Shown: positions 9,775 to 20,486 of the stretch, piece by piece | Position numbering within the stretch: position 1 is the stretch's first letter | Layout: each line of letters begins with the position of its first letter | Origin: Euperipatoides rowelli | Taxonomy: Eukaryota > Onychophora > Udeonychophora > Euonychophora > Peripatopsidae | Assembly (NCBI GenBank): GCA_003024985.2 | Contig: PXIH01S0000351.1 | Strand: one strand, 5' to 3' | DNA: 43,245 nucleotides | Translations under genes and position numbers: made by a program | The notes under the pieces: generated by a model | The model's input: the letters and a program-made list of their open reading frames with translations, nothing else | Databases searched by the model: none | What the model was told of the DNA's origin: nothing

Positions 9775-12003
9775 ATGTATAACCCAGGGGTCTTCAGGAA
9801 GGGTAATGTGAGGAGATCTGAAGGGACTAGAGGTGAATATGGTATATGGGTTTAATAATGCCAGAGGTAAAACAAGTTATGGATGGCCTCAAAGGAGACC
9901 TGTAAAAAGAGAGAGAGATGGGTTTGTTCAAGATAATGTACATAGTAACCAAGATGAAAAGAAGCAAAAGACTGAAAGGTTTGCCGATAATGACAATGAA
10001 ACATATGCAAAGAAAGTAGGTAGCAGGAGTGTGATTAACAAGAGTGGAGAGGAAGTAAGAGAATCAAATAATGTGTGTTATAGTGATATGAGATCAAATG
10101 AGTTCATTGGTAAAGAGATTGCATGTCACCGCAGAAATGGTACGGTGATTGATGATTACCTAGTTGAAATAAAGAAAAAATATGGCAATGATTCGGTCAT
10201 AATGATTTATCAGACCACTTTTAGGAGAATAGAGGCTTTTATTAAGAATAAAGAGTTGGCTATGAGGATGGTGAGGGAAGGAGTTGAAGTGAATGATGAA
10301 TCTGTAATGTTTAGTCCTTTGAATCATTCAATACGATACATGATTAAAAACGTAATGCCATGGGTAAAAGAAGAAGCAGTGAGCCATGTATTAAAATCCT
10401 ATGGTAAAGTGGTGCAGGGCTCAATGAAAGGAGAGTTCTGCAGTGATAAAAGCATTATGACTGGGGAAGTATCTTTATACATAATTAAAAGAATTGAAAT
10501 AAATATCCCCAAATTTATGGCTGCCAAGATATGTAACGACTACCACAAGTATATCACACCGGCAGACATTTTGTGTTTTAACTGTGAAAAAGAGGGACAT
10601 TGGGTCCAATTCTGTCAAATGAACTATGATAATGAGAGGGTAAGAAAAACATTGAAAATGACAGAAGGAAGAAAGGTCTTCCTGTTGAGTCTGATAAATT
10701 GGGGCCTGTGAGTAATGGTGATGAAAATGAAGATAAAATGGAGGTTGGTGATAGTGAAGAGGGTATTGCTGATGTTGTTTGTGGCAAAGAGAATGGACAT
10801 GATCTGAAAAAGGAGTAACAGGGTGGAGAGGTGGTCTGTGATATAGTCGAAATTGATGATAAAGATTTTAGTCTTCCAACACAGAGTGTAAGGATGAGTG
10901 TTGGTAAAATGGAAGCTAAGGGCTAAAGAGATCCTAAGGGATGATGTACAAAATGGTGAACTTGTGGATGAGAGGAGTGTGGAGGGTGAACAAGATGAAG
11001 AATATGATTGTGATGGTAATAGAGTGCTCGGTTTATGTAAAGATCAGGAAAATTTGATGGATTTTCTTGAAGATCATGTGATATCTGAAATTTCACAAGA
11101 AGGCTTAGTCCAAACTCAAAATGCTTCAAGCAGTGAGGAAGTTAAGAATACAACAACACAGTTGGTATTAGATGGAGTAGGCAAAGTCAACAATTGATAT
11201 ATGAAGAAGGATTCTCCAAGAGTTGAAAAGCCTAGGGATGATAAATCAAGACTAGATGAAAATGGTATGCCATCTAAGTAGAGTAATGGAATAAGTATAG
11301 AGAATCAGGTCAAGAAGTTTGAGGCTGATAATGAGGAATTTTTGGTAAAGTCAGTTGTGAAGAAACAGTTTGAAGAAAAACGAGTACTAAGTGGAAGAAT
11401 AACTAGGGAAGAAATTCTTGGGATACTGAAAAAAGCTGAATTAAATAGAGTAGGAAGGCAAAACATTATAGTGATGTCGATATAGCGAGATGTCATGGAT
11501 TGGATGAAAAGCAGTTGTCTAGAGATGACTATTTGTTTCTTGAGCAAAACAAGGTATCTTTTGAGTTAAAGGGTTTGTTTACGGCAGTGAAAAAGTATGA
11601 GAAAACAAGATTACTAAGGGCTGTAAATCTAAAGAATTGTCAAGAAAGGTTAAGTAAAATAAAAAAGGGTGAGAAAGACTTAGCAAGGATAAAATATACT
11701 GAAGATGGCAAACAATTTATCCCGGAATGTAGTTCTAAAATGTGGCAGATTATCAAAACTATTGATCAGGCGATAGAGGAAAGGGGAGAGGAGAAAAATT
11801 TTCCATGTGAATTTTTCCAGTATATGACAATAAAAGACGTGGGCGAATTGATAGAGGGAGAGGATAATCTCATGTTCTTGAGGAGATGTGGGAGAGTACG
11901 GGATGTGTACGATTTTTGGCTCCAGATGTGTGATTTTATGGATTATTTTGATTTTGTGAAGGACTTCAATGCTAGGATTCTGGATGTAATAGCAAAGGGC
12001 TAA
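9775..12003 (+). pseudogene. E1 ORF1: gag-like CCHC protein, frameshifted
   Basis: ORF1 normally encodes the RNA-binding partner of the retrotransposon RNP. The start at 9775 (MYNPGVF...) is chosen because E3 begins with a similar MSKPQDF...; the frame shifts within about 60 nt and continues openly to 10711. Domains in order: a basic N-terminus; a conserved block at about 10084-10290 (DYL...YG...MIYQ...EAF.KN.ELA); an RRM-like segment at about 10330-10440 (IKNVMPW...SYGKVVQGS); and one CCHC knuckle at 10574-10615 (C-x2-C-x4-H-x4-C). Then come another frameshift near 10675, a stop near 10816, and an acidic linker in pieces (10898-11197). An open C-terminal part (11500-12003) ends in the domain shared with E2 and E3 (11725-12000). 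The span equals about 743 codons. Dense purine runs may make some frameshifts sequencing errors. Confidence 0.85.
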
Positions 12004-12006
12004 AAT

Positions 12007-15000
12007 ATGGAAATACAACAGACTGAGTTATTAAGTGTACTGAGGGGTTTTGGGTCGATAAACCTAAGACACCTTGGTGCAAGAAAAAAAAAAGAATTGA
12101 GATAATTCAAGAATTAGAGTAACATAGGTTGTTATTGGTGTCGACTCAGGAAGTAGGAGATAAGTCCATGAGAATGAAATTTGATGGTTGGACTTTCTTC
12201 TTTTCGAGTGCTCTTGTGGGAAAAATGGGAGTAGCATTTTTCTGGAAAACAGAACTCCAAGGAATGATAATGTGTGTTAAAGAAATCATACCTGGATTTT
12301 TGATACAGATGAACTTAGAGGATAGTGGAGTGAAATTGATAGTTTTGAATCTTTATTTACCCACTAATAAGCACGTGAACCACAAGAGAAATTTGATTTT
12401 TAATAAAATTAGAGAGATATATAGTGAAAGCCAGAATTGTAAAGTCATAATATCAGGTGACTTCAACATGCAGAGAGGGTCGTCCAAACAGCAAATAGAC
12501 GAACTTGAGACAAGATATGGTCTTGTGGATGTTTGGCCTGCTTTGTGTCCTCAAGAAATAGGATCGACTCACAAGAGTGGAGGGAGATTGGATCATAATT
12601 TTTTGTCGGGTGAAATTCTGGATGGAAACATTGGTATGGATCTGATAGAGACTGAATTCTCTGATCATTTTATTGTACGGTTGAAGAAATCAGATAATGT
12701 TGCTCCCTCTGCTGGAATACCAAGGATTGCTACTTGGGTGTTGGAATTGGAAGAATTTGGAGAGGCTTGTGATAGAATGATAGAATGATAAGTGAACATT
12801 GTGCTGGGAAAGACTTGATGAGCTGTTGGGATGTCATGAAGGACAGATGGAAATACATTGCTGCTAGAATGGGTAGAGGTAGGAAGGAATGGATGAAATA
12901 TAAAAAGAAAAGATATGCTAAAAACATTGATAAATAGGTAATGAATGAAATCCAAGGTGAGGAAGATATGAGTGAGGAAATTTACAACAGTTTTATAGAT
13001 TATGATTTCAAGGCCAGTTATCAGGTGTTGGACAATGAAACGAAGTGGAAATATTATGACATGAAAAGGAAAAAAAATCTAGGAGGAATATTATGAACAT
13101 TTATGTTGAGGAAACTCATGATTATAAAAGATGAAAAATTGGTGCATGCCTATGATTATTTCAAAGATGTGTTTTCAAAACATGATAACCTCAATGTGGA
13201 TAGGAGAGAATATGATGATATTGAGTTGGGAACCGATGATTTAAATGGTGAACTTTAGGGGAATATAACTGTGGATGATATAAGTAATGCAATCAAGAAT
13301 ATGAAGAAGGAATCTGCACCAGGTCCTGATGGCATCCCTCTTGCCTTTTATGATAGACCAGTGGTGACTGGGGCATTGTTAATTTTATATAATGAAATAA
13401 TTAATATTAAGACGTGTCCAAAATCGTTTTCCTGCTCAATTATAGCACTAATTCCTAAGAAAGAGGAAAAAAATAAAATTGAAGATTTTCGTCCCATCTC
13501 CCTGCTAAATTGCGATTATAAGATCTTTGCGAAGATTATGGCAGGGAGATTGGCACAAAAGGTCCAAAAACAAATAGGATTGGAGCAATGCTACTCTATA
13601 AAAGATAGGAAGATGTATCATATTCCTCAAATCCTGAATGATGAAATTGAATCTAGGAAAAAAAGGAAAAGAAACTTTGGCATTTTATCAATAGTTATGG
13701 CTAAGGCATTTAATACAATAAATCATGGCCATATATATGTAATTTTAAGAAAAATGGGTGTTTCCAAGGATATGGTTATAGTTTTGTTGAATCCATTGAT
13801 CAATGCAACCACAAGAGTCAAAATAGATGGAGGATTGATTGATGAATTGAAAGTCAATAGGGGAGTTCATCAAGGAGACCCGCTCTCTGCAGTGTTGTTC
13901 NTAATAGCCATGGAATATAACATGTTGGGATTGAGAAAGATAGTGAGAGAGAGAGAGAGCAATGAATCAAGTACAGATATATCAATGGCCTTCACTTACA
14001 CTGATGATGTGGTGGTTATGGCGGGAGAAGATGAAGTGGTTGATGATGTCCTGGAATGGTTTGAGAAGGCTCGGAGAACAACTGGAATGAAACTAAATGT
14101 CGGCAAGACCAAGATAATTTATGGTAAATATGATAGTGAGAGACCCATGAAAAAGTCAAAATATGGAATTCAGTGTGTGGACGGTTTTAAGTTACTGGGT
14201 TTGACGATTGGGAGGCTGGGTAGAAAGAGATCATTCGAATATTTAGTTAATACTGTAGAAAAGGAAATTAAAAAAATAATGTTTAGGTTTTTAAGAATAT
14301 CGTATAGAGACAGAATGTGTCTCTTAAATGCTTCCGTCCTCCCCCACATTATATTTTTTCTGAATGTATATAGATTGAATCCAGAGCAGACAAAAATTGT
14401 AAACAGAATGCTTATTAATGCATTCTGGATTAATAAAAGGCATAGATACATTGCATTTAATAGATTATGTAAAGGGTTGTGGATGGGGGAATAGGATTTC
14501 CTAATTTAAAAGTCTACAGAATGTTAATTGACTTAGATAGACTTTTTAATGTTGTAAATAATGAACAAAATGTCTTAAAAACTTATGATAGTAAATTACT
14601 TATGGAAAAAATGAATTTTCAAAAATTGGAGGAAGTCTTGCTGGTGCACCACAGGTTTTATAAACAAAAGGAACTAAATACAGTGTGGAGAAATATAGGG
14701 AAATCAGTAAAGTTCCTAAACTTAAAAGGTAAGAATATAGAGCTAGATGAATTTATGTTCCAAAAAATTAAATTTAATAATACTTTATATTTAAATAATA
14801 TAGGACCATATGCGAGCAAGCTCTTTTATAAGAAACAAACTATTTTGGAATATTTAAATGAAAAAATGAAGTCAATGAGCCAGTATAATTATAAGAAGAA
14901 GATTTTTGATTTTATAAAAGAAAACTGGGATTTAAATAAGAATACTAAAATAAAGACACTAGATCAAAAAATATATAATGTCTTAAGGGGCTTGTTTGCT

Positions 15001-15541
15001 TTTGATCCTAATAGTGAGATGGAGGTTCCGATTTATCCTTACAAAAAGAAATTGATCAGGGACTTTCTGAAAAGTGTTATTTGTGTTAGCCAGGAAGACG
15101 AAAAATTAGTCTATCCTTATGGGACTTCTGTTCCCCACATCTGGACAGATGCTCTTTGGAGGAGGAATAACAATTGGTTTGTAACTCCAAAAAGAGCTTA
15201 TAGATTTAAATTTGCCTATAATGTTGTTTGTATTTTATGTGGGGAGGATGATGAAAGGGACCAGCACGTTTTTAGATTTTGTTCCTTCTTTTATTTCTTG
15301 AATGATTTAAAAGAAAAAAGTGAAAATAAATTTGTTGAAACAATAGAAAAGATTTATAAAGAAAAAAATTGGAAATTTAATAAGTGTATATTTAATCAGG
15401 CATGTGAGGCTCTGCATGCATTTATCATAAAGAATATATGGAAGAGCCAGGAGAGGTATAAATGTTGATAAGATTGAGACGCAAAGATGGAAGGAAGCTT
15501 TATTACAATTATACAAAAACGTGCTGATTCGATCATTTTAA
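12007..15541 (+). pseudogene. E1 ORF2: APE endonuclease + reverse transcriptase, broken
   Basis: The polyprotein of an L1/Tx1-type element, which nicks target DNA and primes reverse transcription there. It starts at ATG 12007, 3 nt after the ORF1 stop; the equivalent starts in E2 and E3 support this choice. APE domain 12007-12700: QE motif near 12148, YLPTNKH near 12360, GDFN at 12455-12466, THKSGGRLD, and SDH at about 12660. RT domain 13271-14494: SAPGPDG, LIPKK...FRPISLLN, HQGDPLS, and YTDD at 13997-14008. The motif A aspartate is replaced by valine (codon 13694-13696; SIVMAKAFN, where E2 has SFDISKAFD). The C-terminal part (14479-15468) has a CX2CX8HX4C motif at 15229-15282. Breaks: a shift in the A-run near 12085, a stop near 12121, several between 12788 and 13270, one near 14490 and one near 15463. 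The total is about 1178 codons, matching E2. Confidence 0.9.
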
Positions 15542-16469
15542 AGTTGCTTTTGTTATATGTTTTTATTATAATTGTTTTTTAATATTGTTAATCTTATGTG
15601 TTGTAGGAATGAACAAGATCAATTTTAGAATTCAACACCTAGTTTGTTTGACAAGCGGAATGTCAGGCCTTGCTTGATATTTTTAATATCTTGCCTGTCA
15701 TGATGCTTGCCAGGTAGTCTGAAATATACAACGTGAATGTTGCCTTTGTGGAAGGTATAAGTATTTTTAGTATAATCTTTTTTTATTAATTGCTGAATTT
15801 TTTATAGATTATTTGGGTATTTTTTGTGTGTTATGTAATTTTCAATTTAATTTTTTATGTTTTAGATTGGTTGTGTGAGTGATACTATATTTGCATGGGT
15901 GGAGAAATGCAGGTGGCCTGGCATGCGTCGCTTGTATTATTTGATGAAGCTTATGCAATGGGTAGTGGATCTTACTCAGATTTTGACATTAGCTGTTGGC
16001 CCAGAGAAATTATGGTTTAATTGCTTTGTTTGTGTTTAATGTTAGGATACCTTATAGGAGAAATTATTTTTTATGGTAAAGTTCGTGTTCTCATCATTTC
16101 CATGTATCATATAGAATAGGTATATTTAAAGGATTAATGCTTTTATTTACTTGTAAAATGTATTTATTATTAAGTTTTTTCTAAAGGTGCATTCATATAA
16201 GAGATAAATCATTTACTCATGGATTATAATATATTTATTTACAAGTTTTTTTAGTGTTTTTATTAATTCCTTCAGTTAAATTATAGAGATATCATAAATC
16301 ATAATTCACTTCATAGCAGTTTTTAAATTTTTAAGCTCTTGAATTTTTATTGATAATTTGGCACTTGATTTTTGAAATTAGGAAAAAACAAACTAGAGTA
16401 AAAGGCCCGTTTCTTGTCACTAAAAGGACTTGATATCCTTGGACGTGCAAGATTCCGGCGACATAGTAT
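15542..16469 (+). other. E1 3' UTR with conserved terminal segment
   Basis: AT-rich, non-coding. The last ~82 bp (16388-16469) align with 24778-24860 of E2: both have 'agagtaaaa.gccc' and end 'atagtat'. This terminal block is probably the part recognised by the reverse transcriptase for target-primed synthesis. Within it 'atatccttggacgtg' resembles the 18S target ccttggatgtg. No poly(A) tail or simple repeat is present. Confidence 0.75.
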
Positions 16470-16484
16470 GCCTTCCTTGGATGT
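16470..16484 (+). repeat. 18S target duplication between E1 and E2
   Basis: An exact copy of gccttccttggatgt sandwiched between the E1 3' end (atagtat) and the E2 5' end (ggatggagcaacatct). The first two G's of E2 could also belong to the target (gatgtgg), making the duplication 15-17 bp. Confidence 0.93.
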
Positions 16485-18336
16485 GGATGGAGCAACATCT
16501 TTGTGAATTTGGAGCTGAAAGAATGGCAAGGGAGGCGCAAAAACTTGATGGATCTTGAAAATGAAGGTAGATGTATTTAGATAACATTATTACCTTTAAT
16601 TTGATGTATCGTTTGTTTATTTTGATCAAGTATTGCCCGATATATGATAGTCTTAAAGACTACATATCTTATAAGCTTAGGAATTGTTATGTACGGTATT
16701 TAAATGTTCATGTGCGCAAAAATATTTGTTAAAAGAGGATAAGAATGTATTAAAAGGAGTCTTGGTGGATGAAAGAAACAATTAATTTTGCCAGAAGAAA
16801 CCTGTTAATAGTAAATGAGTGTCTGGAGGTTGATTAGTTTTGCACATAAGCCTAAGCTTAGAAAATTTGACCAATTTTGGATTCAAATAGGGAAAAATCT
16901 AGGGTGTAAAACAAAGTGGAATGAACACCTGGATGATCTACGTTTTCTAAGCTTTAATTTGGTATATAAAACAGTAAAAATAGAGAAATTTTGGCAAAGA
17001 TACAAGTGATTAAAGAGCACTGTGGTCCACCATCTTTGATTTCCTTAAAACAGGAAGTGTACATAATTGAACAACAAGGAATTGGAAAAATAGAATTTTG
17101 ATGAGACCAGTCCTATATATCTTGTGATTTGTCTAGACAACTAGATATTCAAAATAGAAATTGTAGCTAGGCATCTTAATGTCCCCGTGTTAAACATTAT
17201 TTAACATAGGGATAGCCTAGTCACTTCATAGTAATGTTTTATACCTTTGTAACTTTCTTTTTTGTAGTTATATATTAACCAAAGTTGGTAATAACATTGG
17301 AAATAACATAATCTACTTATAATATACATTTTAGACTTCTATGTGGGATAAAAGTGGTATATTTACATTGACATTACACCTACCCCAAATAATATTGTGT
17401 GATTAAAACAATAAACCTTAATATCTTTGTTGATTTTTGGATTAGAAAATTGAAAATTGGGTGGTAGATGGTCCTTGATATAATAAGGACATTAATAAAA
17501 AATATTTTGAGAATTTCAAATAATTGTTTTTTTTTTCAATTTTTATAAGATAATTTATCTAACTTTGTGAGTTAACGTGCCATAACTTTTTCTCAGAATT
17601 AGAGAAAAGAATAAAATTTTTTGGAGAGGCAGATAATGAGATAACACCTAGAATCTAGTATGTGAATACTGATTCTGGCTGTTGGTATTGTAGTTATAGG
17701 CCCTCAAAAAAGAACCTTCATTATTGAGGTTTTTTTCTTTTGTGATTTTGTTGTTTAGAACTCAACGTTTGTGCTTGCAATTCTTTGTGAATGCAAAATA
17801 GAGAGGTTACATTGGAATACTAAATAATCTATGTTTTTGGGCTGCTGAATTTTGAGTAATAACATGTTATTGTTGCTCTATTGGAAGTATTAAATTTTAA
17901 ATAACTTGTAATTTTTTGTTTATGGTTTCTGAATACTAGAGAAATTATTATGTAAATTAATAGATAGAGTGTTTCACTGGTGTTACCAAAATAGTCTATT
18001 TTAATTTTGGTTTTTAATAATAAAGAGTTTTAATATATTTATATTGTAATATTTTAAATAACAAATCTGGGATTTTTAATTATTTATTTATTTTTTAAAA
18101 TTAATATTATATAATTGAAAATTTGTTATATTAACTAGTGTATATATATATGTATGTACATGGTGATTTCTTGTTGGTGTATTTGTCAATGATTAGTGCC
18201 AAATGGGGAGTCAAATACATCGGGACAGGATAGAAGTTTGTTTAAAAGACTTGTCCCAAATGAAAAAGTGAACGAATGAAGGAGAGGAGGACAAGCAAAA
18301 AAGCATTTCCATCAGAGTGAGGGAGAGGAGGGAGAA
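16485..18336 (+). other. E2 5' UTR
   Basis: About 1.85 kb, AT-rich, without a supported gene. A 64-codon open frame at 16815-17009 (MSVWRLISF...) has no counterpart in E1 and is not called. Short segments match the E1 leader (the 'taccccaaat' and 'agcctag' stretches), showing common descent. A short TA-rich run lies near 18143-18156. A promoter is expected but not identified. Confidence 0.7.
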
Positions 18337-20486
18337 ATGAAGAGAAATAAGGTAGAAAATGAGGAAGAGAGTCCAGTTGAAAGTGAGAATGGAGGGAGAA
18401 AGACATATGCTGCGGCTTTGATAGATAAGCAGATCCCACAGGAGAATATGGAGGAGGATGGTGTTGTGGGTTCGGCTTACAAAGACAAAAGATCTATTGA
18501 ATATATGAAGAGAGGGATCTATTTTTTTAGGAAGGCTGGTACAGTCATGGCAGACTATTTAGATGCATTGAATAGGAATTATGGAGAAGATGCTGTCGAG
18601 ATGATTTATCAGGTAGCCTATAAGAAAATAGAAGCTTTTGTTAAAAATCAAGAACTGGCATATAGGATAGTGAATGAGGGAAAGGTGCAATTGGGAATAC
18701 AGAAGATAAGAATGTATTTGATGAATAGAGCCCCCCAAAAATTGACAATAAAGAACGTAATGCCATGGTTTTCAGAAATAGAAGTAATTGAAGCCCTGAG
18801 TATATATGGTCAGGTTGTGAAGGGCTCGATTGAATATGAAACTGTTCAAAATGCGGACAAATACAGAACTAAAGTAAGATCTGGCGTAGTAAATTTAGTT
18901 ATTAATGTTAAGAATGGTATTACAATTCCACCCTTTACAGCGATGAAGATAGGTATGGACTATCATAAGTGGTACATGGCCCCCACAGAAATAGAATGAT
19001 TTAATTGTGGAGGAAGAGGACACAGAATTAGATTTTGTGGAGAGGATAGAAAGGTGAGAGAAGATGATGAAGAAATGGGGAAAAATCAAGAAAAGGATAA
19101 GCAAGAGGAGACCTCAATTAAAAAGGCTGAGCAAGTGCACAAAGTGGGAGAAGTAAGTGGCTTACCCTTAAGAAAAAATAAGATAGGGGAAAACGGTACT
19201 ATAGGTGAAGAGGTGGATGTAGAAAGACACCAGATTAATGTAAATGAAGGAGTTGATTTGCAGGAATCTCAAAAGCCTGAGGTCCAAATGGAGTTGGGAG
19301 AAGTGGAAGAAAAGATGAATGATGATGAGAGAGTTGTTGAAGAGGATGGAGAGAATGAAAAAGTGATTGGAAATCAAGAGGAGATGAAGAGTGAGAGGAG
19401 AGGTAGTCAGACATGTGTAATGACTGTATGGAGATAAAGAGATGAATGTATAATCCCAGTGTGTGGTGGGAATTGATATGGTGCAGAGAATGGCCTTTCA
19501 AGATTTGGAGGAGAAAATTGATGGGATTGGTGAGCATGGAGATGGTAAAATAGAGAGAGAAAATATGGATAAAGATGAGAGTGACCTTCGAGTTCAGCAC
19601 AATGATGAATGGGTCAGAAAAAAGGAACAGATACAAACAGTTAGAATGTTTATTGAGAGTGTAAAGGAAAACAATGAAAAATATATAAAAGAAACACAGC
19701 TTGGAAGTCAGGGAGAGAGAGAGGATGCAGGTGATAACAGAGGAAGAGAAGAAAGAGATGGTGAGAGAATGACTAAAAATAAGGATGGCATCAGTTGATG
19801 GAAGAGATGTGAATGAAGTATTTGAAAGTGTAGAAAAGGATAAAGGAAGAGAGTTGAAGGATCACCAGATGGAGGAGGAGAGGAAGGGAGCTGTGTTGGA
19901 AGTGCTTGAAATTCTAAAGAAAGCTGTGATAAATAGACAGAGAAAGGTAAAAATATACAGTGAATTGATATTGGACCAATATAGGATTGAAGAACTAGAG
20001 GAGCTTAAGGAAAAAAATGCAGAGTTTTATGAAGAAAGAAAAAATGTTGAGAGAACTGAAGCACTTTATAGAATTTAAGAGGAAACATGAAAAACAAAGA
20101 AATGAAGATATGGAGATGAGGAAATATTAGGAAAGGTTGGATAATTTGAGGAGAGAGGAGGAAAAATAATTTAATAATAAACAGAATGTTGAAGTTGTGA
20201 TACCGGAATGTCCTTCGAAAATTGCTCAACTTATCAAAACAGTGGACCAGGCGGTGATGAAGAGAAAAGGTAAGAGAAGATTCTCAGAGGTTTTTTTTTT
20301 CAATATACGGATCTGTGAGAGATAAAGGGTTTCCTGCAAGATGAAGATATATTGAGAATGTTGAGGGAGTGTGGAAGACTCAGAAATGTATATGAATTCG
20401 CATTACAGTTTAGTGAAAAGAAAAGAAATCAGAGTCTTGAAGGAGATTTCCACAGCAAGGTGTGGGAATTTATCTTAATGAAATAA
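18337..20486 (+). pseudogene. E2 ORF1: gag-like protein, first zinc-knuckle Cys replaced by a stop
   Basis: Same domain order as E1 ORF1. The conserved N-terminal block is at about 18480-18690 (RSIEYMKRG...DYL...YGEDAVEMIYQ...EAFVKNQELA). An RRM-like segment follows (LTIKNVMPW...IYGQVVKGS, about 18740-18830), then the knuckle at 18997-19038. The first Cys codon is TGA (18997-18999), so the frame stops where E1 and E3 have CFNC. The frame is otherwise open beyond it to 19437 through an acidic linker, then continues in other frames (19463-19798, 19785-20078). The C-terminal domain lies at about 20200-20483 and is damaged (PECPSKIAQLIKTVDQAV...). The ORF1 stop TAA (20484-20486) touches the ORF2 ATG. 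The start at 18337 is the first ATG of the long frame; the true N-terminus could lie upstream. Confidence 0.85.

Larger units (their letters stand above)
8296..16469 (+). mobile_element. E1: 18S-inserted APE-type non-LTR retrotransposon, full length, degenerate
   Basis: An 8.17-kb element coding on the plus strand, antisense to the 18S gene it interrupts. Order: 5' UTR (8296-9774), ORF1 (9775-12003), ORF2 (12007-15541), 3' UTR (15542-16469). It is AT-rich, unlike the GC-rich rDNA around it. The 3' end is not poly(A); it ends '...ggcgacatagtat' directly against the duplicated 18S target. The last ~82 bp are homologous to the end of E2 (24778-24860), which fixes the 3' boundary. The 5' boundary is fixed by the interrupted 18S. 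The endonuclease and reverse transcriptase are of the L1/Tx1 type (APE endonuclease, RPISLLN-type RT segment, C-terminal CCHC). Frameshifts and a lost RT catalytic residue make it inactive. The family assignment is from motifs only. Confidence 0.9.

Noticed and set aside
16815-17009. 64-codon plus-strand frame in the E2 leader
   Set aside because: No counterpart in E1 or E3 and no domain. Treated as chance.
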